Shown here: positions 26,316-33,016 of the stretch, one piece after another
Layout: every line of letters begins with the position of its first letter
How positions within the stretch are numbered: the stretch's first letter is position 1
Source: Microbacterium sp. AG238
Lineage (GTDB): Bacteria > Actinomycetota > Actinomycetes > Actinomycetales > Microbacteriaceae
NCBI RefSeq assembly: GCF_003610405.1
Contig: NZ_RAQC01000001.1
Coordinates: 2,108,001-2,172,000 of the forward strand
DNA: 64,000 bases
Direction: 5' to 3'
The notes under the pieces: generated by a model
Database searches by the model: none
Told to the model about the DNA's origin: nothing
What the model saw: the letters and a program-made list of their open reading frames with translations, nothing else
Position numbers and translations under genes: made by a program

Positions 26316-26400
26316 GCGCGGATGCAAGGAATCGACGGCAACACCCCGGTGCGGATGCCGCCGGCCCGGGGTGTCGGTCGTGATCCCTTGTATCGCGGTG
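26316..26400. repeat. Palindromic ~80-bp intergenic element, copy D
   Basis: GCGCGGATGCAAGGAATCG, ACACCCCGG, centre CGGATGCCG, CCCGGGGTGTCGG, then TGATCCCTTGTATCGCGG. Inner arms pair over nine or more bases and outer arms over about ten, giving a two-stem structure. It sits between the convergent ends of the GH13 gene and the SRPBCC gene; with copy E it brackets the SRPBCC gene. Confidence 0.8.
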
Positions 26401-26446
26401 TGCGCGCGGCGCGGGCGGCACCGGGTGGCCGGACGCGGCGCGGCGA

Positions 26447-26893
26447 TCAGCCCGAGACGGATGTCACCAGATGCTCGGCCCGGCGGGTGAGCAGGCGGCG
26501 CAGATAGGGCACGAGCACGAGGCGTTCGGCGAGTCGGCCGAGAACGGGCGAGGCGAGGGTCACGCGGTCGGTCATGATCGTCATCCCGTCGCGCTCGACA
26601 TAGAGGTGCTCGTGCCGGAACACGCGGAACGGCCCGGAGACCTGCTCGTCGACGAAGCGGAGCGGGCGGTCGAGTGCCGTGACCCGCGACGTCATCCGGA
26701 ACGGGATGCCGAAATGCCATGCCCGCCAGGTCACCGTTTCGTCGAGCCCGATCAGGCCGCTCGTCACACCATCGATCGCGCGCTCGCCGGTGCCGCGCAT
26801 CGAGGCGACGTGCGCCCCGATGTCACGCGACGCGTCGAACAGCGCCTCCGCCGATACCGCGGCGCGCGTCACGATCTCGAATGACGACGTCAT
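26447..26893 (-). CDS. SRPBCC-family protein
   Basis: 148 residues beginning MTSSFEIVTRAAVSAEALFD. Predicted helix-grip fold with the usual start (EIVTRAAVSAEALFDASRD), GIPFRMTSRVTALDRP and FRHEHLYVERDG strands, matching the START/SRPBCC polyketide-cyclase-like superfamily. Such small proteins bind hydrophobic ligands; no specific role can be assigned. The ATG at 26893 is preceded by GGAGGATCGGCGG, itself fused to a run of twelve G. Palindromic elements D and E lie on either side. Confidence 0.78.
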   Translation of the reverse strand: MTSSFEIVTRAAVSAEALFDASRDIGAHVASMRGTGERAIDGVTSGLIGLDETVTWRAWHFGIPFRMTSRVTALDRPLRFVDEQVSGPFRVFRHEHLYVERDGMTIMTDRVTLASPVLGRLAERLVLVPYLRRLLTRRAEHLVTSVSG

Positions 26894-26904
26894 CCGCCGA
26901 TCCT

Positions 26905-26916
26905 CCCCCCCCCCCC
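26905..26916. repeat. C12/G12 homopolymer at the SRPBCC ribosome site
   Basis: Twelve consecutive C on the plus strand, read as G12 immediately 5' of AGGA on the coding strand of the SRPBCC gene, 11 bases from its ATG. No other run near this length was noticed in the window. Slippage would alter the leader, not the protein. Confidence 0.9.
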
Positions 26917-26937
26917 GCCCGCTCGCGCCCGTCGCAC

Positions 26938-27017
26938 CGCGATGCAAGGGATCCAGTGCGACACCCCGACTCGGATGCCGTCGCCCCGGGGTGTCGGCCA
27001 CGATCCCTTGCATCCGC
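26938..27017. repeat. Palindromic ~80-bp intergenic element, copy E
   Basis: The best-kept copy: CGCGATGCAAGGGATC, GACACCCCG, centre CGGATGCCG, CGGGGTGTCGG, then CACGATCCCTTGCATCCGCG. The outer arms TGCAAGGGATC and GATCCCTTGCA are exact complements. It lies in the gap between the divergent SRPBCC and E1 alpha genes. Confidence 0.85.
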
Positions 27018-27141
27018 GCCACGCCCACCCCACCCCACCCCCACCAACCCACCCCGGGTTGTGCCGTGTCGACCGCGAATCGCGGCATCCGTTGTCGACC
27101 GCATGCAGATCGGGTCATACCGGGGGCGTTAGCGTGGGAGG

Positions 27142-28278
27142 GTGACCGACGAAGCTGAACTCGATCCCGCTCTCGTCCGCGTCCTCGCGGCCGACGGCTC
27201 ACTCGACCCGTCGCCCGAAGCCGAACGCTACCTGCCGGTGATCGAGGCGCTCGCCGACACGGAGCTCGAGACGTTCTACCGCGACATGGTGACGGTGCGG
27301 GCTTTCGACCGCCAGGCCACGAACCTGCAGCGTCAGGGGCAGCTCGCGCTCTGGCCTCCGTCGTTCGGCCAGGAGGCCGCTCAGGTCGGTTCCGCGCGGG
27401 CGACCCGGCCCCAGGACCACCTCTTCCCGTCGTACCGCGAGCATGTGGTCTGCACGATCCGCGGCGTCGACCCGATCGACATCATCCGGCTCATGCGCGG
27501 CCTCACCCACGGCGGGTGGGACCCGACCGACCCCCGCAACGGCAACACCCACATCTACACGCTCGTGCTCGGCTCGCAGACGCTGCACGCCTCGGGCTAC
27601 GGCATGGGGATGGTCTTCGACGGGCGCACCGGCACGGGCGACCCCGAGCGCGACGAAGCGGTCATCGTCTACTACGGCGACGGCGCCTCGAGCCAGGGCG
27701 ACGTGCACGAGGCGATGGTCTTCGCCACGAGCTACAACACCCCGCAGGTCTTCTTCCTGCAGAACAACCACTGGGCGATCTCGGTGCCGGTCTCGACGCA
27801 GTCCAAGGTCCCGCTCGTGCGCCGCGGCGCCGGCTACGGGATGCCGTCGATCCGTGTCGACGGCAACGATGTGCTCGCCAGCTATGCCGTCACCAAGCTC
27901 GCCCTCGACGAGGCCCGCTCCGGTGAGGGGCCCCGTGCGATCGAGGCGCTGACCTACCGCATGGGTGCGCACACGACGAGCGACGACCCGACGAAGTACC
28001 GCACGAGCGACGAAGAGGCCTTCTGGGCGCGGCGCGACCCGATCGCCCGGATGCGCGCCTATCTCGAGAGCCGCGGCGCCGCCGCATCCTTCTTCGACGA
28101 CGTGGATGCTGCGGCTGCGGCCTATGCCGACGACGTCCGGGTCCGCACGAACCAGCTCACCGCTCCCGAGGCCGACAGCATGTTCGCTCACGTCTACAGC
28201 GAGCAGCACCCCCTCGTCGATCGGCAGCGGAAGTGGCTCGCCGACTACGAGGCATCCTTCGAGGAGGGACGCGCATGA
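27142..28278 (+). CDS. 2-oxoacid dehydrogenase E1 alpha subunit
   Basis: 378 residues. The thiamine-diphosphate motif runs from GDG (179-181) to NN (208-209): YYGDGASSQGDVHEA and FFLQNNHWAISVP. E1 alpha with E1 beta decarboxylates a 2-oxoacid and passes the acyl group to lipoyl-E2. Branched-chain 2-oxoacids or pyruvate are the usual substrates; the LWPPSFGQEAAQVGS and THGGWDP features are common in actinobacterial complexes of this type annotated either way. GTG start at 27142; a TTAGCGT sequence seven bases before it suggests a possible leaderless promoter. Stop overlaps the E1 beta start (ATGA). Confidence 0.92.
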   Translation: MTDEAELDPALVRVLAADGSLDPSPEAERYLPVIEALADTELETFYRDMVTVRAFDRQATNLQRQGQLALWPPSFGQEAAQVGSARATRPQDHLFPSYREHVVCTIRGVDPIDIIRLMRGLTHGGWDPTDPRNGNTHIYTLVLGSQTLHASGYGMGMVFDGRTGTGDPERDEAVIVYYGDGASSQGDVHEAMVFATSYNTPQVFFLQNNHWAISVPVSTQSKVPLVRRGAGYGMPSIRVDGNDVLASYAVTKLALDEARSGEGPRAIEALTYRMGAHTTSDDPTKYRTSDEEAFWARRDPIARMRAYLESRGAAASFFDDVDAAAAAYADDVRVRTNQLTAPEADSMFAHVYSEQHPLVDRQRKWLADYEASFEEGRA

Positions 28279-29255
28279 GCGTCGAGACGCTGCCGTTCAG
28301 CAAGGCGCTCAACGCGGGCATGCGCGCCGCGATGCAGGGCGATGACCACGTGCTGATGATGGGTGAGGACATCGGCCGCCTCGGGGGCGTGTTCCGCGTC
28401 ACCGAGGGTCTGCAGGCCGAGTTCGGCGACCGGCGCGTGCTCGACACGCCCCTCGCCGAGTCGGGCATCGTCGGAACCGCGATCGGACTCGCGATGGCCG
28501 GCTTCCGACCGGTGTGCGAGATCCAGTTCGACGGATTCGTCTTCCCCGCCTTCGACCAGATCACGACGCAGCTCGCGAAGCTCACGAACCGGCACGATGG
28601 ACGGATGTCGTTCCCCGTCGTCATCCGGATTCCCTACGGCGGGCACATCGGCGCCGTCGAGCACCACCAGGAGAGCCCGGAGGCGTACTTCACGCACACC
28701 CCGGGTCTGCGGGTCGTGTCGCCCTCGACGCCGAACGACGCGTACTGGATGATCCAGGACGCCATCTCCTCGAACGACCCGATCGTCTTCCTCGAGCCGA
28801 AGTCGCGCTACTGGACCAAGGGCGAGGTCGATCTCGCCGCGCGGGCACTGCCGCTGCACGCCTCGCGCGTGGTCCGCCGCGGAACCGACGTCACGCTCGT
28901 GGGTCACGGTGCGATGGTGACGGTGCTGTTGCAGGCTGCCGCGCTCGCCGAGAGCGAGGGCGTGTCGTGCGAGGTCGTCGACCTGCGCTCGCTGTCGCCC
29001 GTCGATTACGGCCCGATCCTCGACTCGGTGCGGCGCACCGGACGCATGGTCTACGGGCAGGAGGCACCCGGGTTCACGTCGCTGGGATCCGAGATCGCCG
29101 CGACCGTGACCGAGCAGGCGTTCTTCTCGCTCGAGGCTCCCGTGCTGCGGGTGTCGGGCTTCGACGTCCCGTTCCCGGCCGCGAAGCTCGAGGGCGCGTA
29201 CCTCCCCGACGCCGACCGCATCCTCGAGGCCGTCGACCGCGCCCTCGCCTACTGA
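28275..29255 (+). CDS. 2-oxoacid dehydrogenase E1 beta subunit
   Basis: 326 residues of the transketolase-like E1 beta family. [38 protein letters not shown], the central [20 protein letters not shown] and the C-terminal [16 protein letters not shown] are family marks. It forms the alpha2beta2 E1 enzyme with the gene before it. It overlaps E1 alpha by 4 bp and the E2 gene begins 31 bp after it. Confidence 0.94.
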   Translation: MSVETLPFSKALNAGMRAAMQGDDHVLMMGEDIGRLGGVFRVTEGLQAEFGDRRVLDTPLAESGIVGTAIGLAMAGFRPVCEIQFDGFVFPAFDQITTQLAKLTNRHDGRMSFPVVIRIPYGGHIGAVEHHQESPEAYFTHTPGLRVVSPSTPNDAYWMIQDAISSNDPIVFLEPKSRYWTKGEVDLAARALPLHASRVVRRGTDVTLVGHGAMVTVLLQAAALAESEGVSCEVVDLRSLSPVDYGPILDSVRRTGRMVYGQEAPGFTSLGSEIAATVTEQAFFSLEAPVLRVSGFDVPFPAAKLEGAYLPDADRILEAVDRALAY

Positions 29256-29286
29256 CCACCCGACGCGCCTGCGAGAGGATTCCCTC

Positions 29287-30633
29287 ATGAGCACCCAGAC
29301 CTTCCATCTGCCGGACGTCGGCGAAGGCCTCACCGAGGCCGAGATCGTGCAGTGGCGCGTGGCCGCCGGCGACGAGGTCGCGGTCAACGACGTCCTCGTC
29401 GAGATCGAGACCGCCAAATCGCTCGTCGAACTGCCGTCGCCGTTCTCGGGCACGGTCGGCGAGCTGCTCGTCGACGAAGGCACCACTGTCGAGGTGGGTG
29501 CTGCGATCATCACGATCGCGGGCGCGGCCGGGGGCGCGGATGCCGCGAGCGGCAACTCCGAGCACGGCGAGACCCCTGCTGAGAAGCCGGCCGCCGCAGG
29601 CGACGCATCGGAGGAGAACGGATCGGTCCTCGTCGGGTACGGCGGGGCCGGTCAGGTGCAGTCGCGTCGCCGCAAGCCGGCCGAGCCACCGGCCCGCGCA
29701 GCCGTGGGCGTCGTGGCGAAGCCCCCGATCCGCAAACTCGCGCGCGACCTCGGCGTCGACCTGGCGTCGGTCACGCCGACGGGGGCTGCGGGTGAGGTGA
29801 CGCGTGAGGACGTCGTCAACCACGCGTCGCAGGCATCCGTCTTCCGCAACCTCCAGACGCCTGCCCGACCCGAGGTGCGCGAGCAGACCATCCCGGTTCC
29901 GCCGGCGGTCGTCTCGGCCGGGCCGACCGACGACCGCGAGGAGACGATCCCGGTCAAGGGCGTGCGCAAGGTCACGGCCAAGCACATGGTCGACTCCGCG
30001 CACACCGCACCGCACGTGTCGGTGTGGACCGACGTCGACGCGACACGCACCATGGAACTCGTCAAGCGGATGAAGGCGTCGCCCGACTTCGCCGACATCA
30101 AGGTCTCACCGCTGCTGATCATGGCGCGTGCCGTCGTGTGGGCGGTGCGCCGCACGCCCATGGTGAACGCGGCGTGGGTCGAGACCGAGAACGGCGCTGA
30201 GATCCGGGTGCGTCATTACGTCAACCTCGGCATCGCGGCGGCGACTCCGCGCGGCCTGCTCGTGCCGAACATCAAGGACGCCCAAGACCTGAACATGCGC
30301 GGTCTCGCCCGCGCACTCGAGAAGCTGACGCTCACCGCGCGTGAGGGCAAGACCTCGCCCGCCGAGCAGCAGGGCGGCACGATCACGATCACGAACATCG
30401 GCGTGTTCGGCATGGATGCCGGCACCCCGATCATCAACCCGGGCGAGTCGGGCATCGTCGCGATGGGCACCATCCGGCAGAAGCCGTGGGTCGTCGACGG
30501 CGAGGTGCGTCCTCGCTTCGTCACCACAGTGTCGGGCTCGTTCGATCACCGCGTCGTGGACGGCGACGGCATGAGCCGGTTCATCGCCGACGTGGCATCC
30601 GTCTTGGAGGAACCCGCACTGCTGCTGGACTGA
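29287..30633 (+). CDS. Dihydrolipoamide acyltransferase E2
   Basis: 448 residues. One N-terminal lipoyl domain with Lys44 in [11 protein letters not shown]; an acidic Ala/Pro-rich linker; a peripheral-subunit-binding domain (about 147-183, [27 protein letters not shown]); and the catalytic acyltransferase core with DHRVVDGDG near residues 420-428. The enzyme moves the acyl group from E1-bound intermediate to coenzyme A. Ribosome site GAGAGGA lies upstream. No E3 (lipoamide dehydrogenase) gene follows, so a shared E3 elsewhere is needed. A strong palindrome ends the operon. Confidence 0.95.
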   Translation: MSTQTFHLPDVGEGLTEAEIVQWRVAAGDEVAVNDVLVEIETAKSLVELPSPFSGTVGELLVDEGTTVEVGAAIITIAGAAGGADAASGNSEHGETPAEKPAAAGDASEENGSVLVGYGGAGQVQSRRRKPAEPPARAAVGVVAKPPIRKLARDLGVDLASVTPTGAAGEVTREDVVNHASQASVFRNLQTPARPEVREQTIPVPPAVVSAGPTDDREETIPVKGVRKVTAKHMVDSAHTAPHVSVWTDVDATRTMELVKRMKASPDFADIKVSPLLIMARAVVWAVRRTPMVNAAWVETENGAEIRVRHYVNLGIAAATPRGLLVPNIKDAQDLNMRGLARALEKLTLTAREGKTSPAEQQGGTITITNIGVFGMDAGTPIINPGESGIVAMGTIRQKPWVVDGEVRPRFVTTVSGSFDHRVVDGDGMSRFIADVASVLEEPALLLD

Positions 30634-30660
30634 TTCCGCCGGTACGTCGTCGGAGACCTG

Positions 30661-30694
30661 CGAAGGGGGGAGCGTGATCACGCTCCCCCCTTCG
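30661..30694. terminator. Perfect 34-bp palindrome after E2
   Basis: Two 17-base arms, CGAAGGGGGGAGCGTGA and its exact complement, without a loop in the DNA; in RNA it gives a very stable GC-rich hairpin. No T run follows, as is common for actinobacterial terminators. The remaining stretch of the 305-bp gap to the next gene shows nothing else except the ribosome site GGGGAGAGAA just before 30939. Confidence 0.75.
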
Positions 30695-30938
30695 GCGTGG
30701 GAGGGAATCCCCGCGGGGTGAGGTCCGGTACCGCTCGTCGATGACGAAGCGGTAGCTGTCGACCCATGGGGGGCACGTCGTCGCGCCCGGATCGTGACGC
30801 CGAAACCGCGATCACGGATGCCCCGCGCCGTGCTGACGAAAAACTTCCCGCATTCCGCGTCACGATCCGTCGTCGCAGCGGTCTCGAAGTCAGGGCGCAT
30901 TCACGGACGCCCCCGAGACCACGTACACGGGGAGAGAA

Positions 30939-31763
30939 ATGACCAGGACAATGCCATCGGCGCGGTGGAGGCCGACGCCCGCGAGAAACGACGGAGACGC
31001 CAAGGCGTCGACACGATGGACGGTGCGCATCGTCTCGACGGCACTGGTGCTGTTGACGGCGTGGCACGTCTTCGCCTCGTTCTTGTGGATCTATCCGCCC
31101 TCGGCGCTGCGCCAGCTCCCTCCCGAGAACGCGCTCAGCTCGTACATGCTGCCGCTGTTCGGTCAGTCGTGGAGTGTGTTCGCGCCCGAGCCGATCAACG
31201 GCGACTATCACTTCAACGTTCGCGCCCTCGTGACCGATGACGCGGGTAACGAGTCCGAGACCGGCTGGGTGAGCGCGACCGATGTCGAGCTCTCCATGGT
31301 GAAGAACAACCTGTTCCCGCCGCGGGCCGGCATCCAGGCCGAGGAACTCGCGAGCACCTTCAAGAAGTCGTGGGACGGGCTGTCCGAGAGCCAGCGCGCG
31401 CTGACCCTCGAGAACCACATGGGTGACGAGTGGCTGTCGACGCTGTCGGCCGAGCTCGAGAGTGCTGACGACGAGGTCGATCCCGACGCCTACGTCGGCG
31501 ACGACCGCATGGCGACCGCTTATGCGACCCAGGTCGCCCACGCGATCTGGGGAGACGACGTCACCGCGGTTCAGTTCCGCGTGAGCCGCCAGAACGTCGT
31601 GCCGTTCGCCGAGCGCAACAACCCGAACGCTCAGCGCCCCGACCCGACCGTCATCCGCCCGGGCTGGCGCGAGGTGTTCACCGAGCCGGGACAGAACGAA
31701 GACCGCTTCGCCGAGGTGTTCCGGTCGCAGTACGAGACCTACCTGAAGGGCCTGAACCGATGA
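30939..31763 (+). CDS. DUF5819 family membrane-anchored protein
   Basis: 274 residues. One hydrophobic segment near the N-terminus (about 29-50, IVSTALVLLTAWHVFASFLW) anchors a mostly hydrophilic, probably external domain, with LPLFGQSWSVFAPEPIN as the family's conserved start. This matches DUF5819. Its function is not known. The ATG at 30939 has GGGGAGAGAA directly before it. It overlaps the HTTM gene by 4 bp (ATGA), and the two families often occur as a pair in actinobacteria, so the proteins probably act together in the membrane. Confidence 0.8.
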   Translation: MTRTMPSARWRPTPARNDGDAKASTRWTVRIVSTALVLLTAWHVFASFLWIYPPSALRQLPPENALSSYMLPLFGQSWSVFAPEPINGDYHFNVRALVTDDAGNESETGWVSATDVELSMVKNNLFPPRAGIQAEELASTFKKSWDGLSESQRALTLENHMGDEWLSTLSAELESADDEVDPDAYVGDDRMATAYATQVAHAIWGDDVTAVQFRVSRQNVVPFAERNNPNAQRPDPTVIRPGWREVFTEPGQNEDRFAEVFRSQYETYLKGLNR

Positions 31764-32932
31764 GCACCACCGACTCGAACGCTACGGCGACGCCCCGCAT
31801 CCTCACCTTCGTCGGCTCGCTCATCGCGCAGTTCGCACAGACCACGACTGTCGCCGCGACCCGCACGTTCTCGGCCGCGAACCACTGGCTTCATGACTCG
31901 AAGAAGGCGCTCTACGGCCTGGCCGTGACCCGCATCCTGTTCGGCCTCACCGGACTCGGACTGCTGCTGACGAACTTCAACACCCGCTACTACTCGTTCG
32001 GCTCGGGCTCCGCCTGGAACCGCGAGATGGCGGACCCGCTCAGCGACTTTCCGAAGATCTGGCTCTTCTCGTCATTCCACAACGCCATGGGCAACGACCT
32101 GGCCTACTCCACGCTCTACGTCGCGCTGATCGGCCTGAGCATCCTGTTCATCCTCGGCTGGCGATTCCGCGTCGTGCTTCCGGTGTTCTTCTGCCTCTGG
32201 GTCGGTTTCATCGAGGCCAACGACATGGTCGGCGACCAGGGCGACAACATGTTCCGCATCGCGATGATCCTGCTCTTCTTCGCTGACCCTGCCGCGCGGT
32301 GGTCGCTCGACGCTCGCCGTCGGGCACGCAAGGGCGAGTGGTTCCGCGATGGATCCGCGCCGCGTCAGATCGGCATCGTCGCGCACAACCTCACGCTCGT
32401 CGCTCTGGCCGCACAGGTCATCTTCGTGTACACCTCGGGCGCCCTGTTCAAGGCCGGCGGCGCACCCTGGCGTGAGGGCTGGGCGATCTATCACCCGCTC
32501 GAGACGGCGCGTTTCGGCACCTGGCCCGCGTTGTCGGACTTCTTCATGGCCTGGGGGCCGGCTGTCGCCTTCCTGACACTCGGCACGCTGTTCCTGCAAG
32601 CGGGGTTCCCGTTCATGCTGCTGACGCGCCCGACCCGACTGATCGCGCTGTTCGGAATGCTCGGCTTCCACATCGGAATCGCCGTGCTCATGGGCCTGCC
32701 CTGGTTCTCGCTGACGATGGTCGCGATCGATGCGATCTTCATCCGCGACCGGTCTTGGGCGGGAATCGCTCAGACATTCACGGAGAAGTGGCGTGCGGCC
32801 GCATCGAGTCCCGGAGGGGGAGAACTCCAGGTTCAGCGCATGCCTGCCACGACCGAGGACGTCGATCCCTCCGCGGCCGAAGCCCAGGACCACACAGACT
32901 CCGCGCAGCTCGTGGGAGCGGGCTCGCGGTGA
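31760..32932 (+). CDS. HTTM-domain protein (vitamin K carboxylase-like)
   Basis: 390 residues, about seven or eight membrane segments. The TRILFGLTGLGLLLTN start, the NTRYYSFGSGSAWNREM loop and RWSLDARRRARKGEWF match the horizontally transferred transmembrane (HTTM) domain shared with vitamin K-dependent gamma-carboxylase. Bacterial HTTM proteins mostly have no proven reaction. The C-terminal ~50 residues are a Pro/Ala/Glu-rich tail. It overlaps the DUF5819 gene and is followed after 84 bp by the LARTG surface protein. Confidence 0.82.
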   Translation: MSTTDSNATATPRILTFVGSLIAQFAQTTTVAATRTFSAANHWLHDSKKALYGLAVTRILFGLTGLGLLLTNFNTRYYSFGSGSAWNREMADPLSDFPKIWLFSSFHNAMGNDLAYSTLYVALIGLSILFILGWRFRVVLPVFFCLWVGFIEANDMVGDQGDNMFRIAMILLFFADPAARWSLDARRRARKGEWFRDGSAPRQIGIVAHNLTLVALAAQVIFVYTSGALFKAGGAPWREGWAIYHPLETARFGTWPALSDFFMAWGPAVAFLTLGTLFLQAGFPFMLLTRPTRLIALFGMLGFHIGIAVLMGLPWFSLTMVAIDAIFIRDRSWAGIAQTFTEKWRAAASSPGGGELQVQRMPATTEDVDPSAAEAQDHTDSAQLVGAGSR

Positions 32933-33016
32933 CCGCCGTCCGGCTCGGCCGGTCGGCGTATTGGGGGAAGAGCACCGGGACACCGGTACTTCCGATAACA
33001 AAGGAGAACGCTCAGA

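Noticed and set aside
29256-30938. An E3 lipoamide dehydrogenase gene expected after E2
   Set aside because: The sequence after E2 is a palindromic terminator and then the DUF5819 gene; E3 must be elsewhere.
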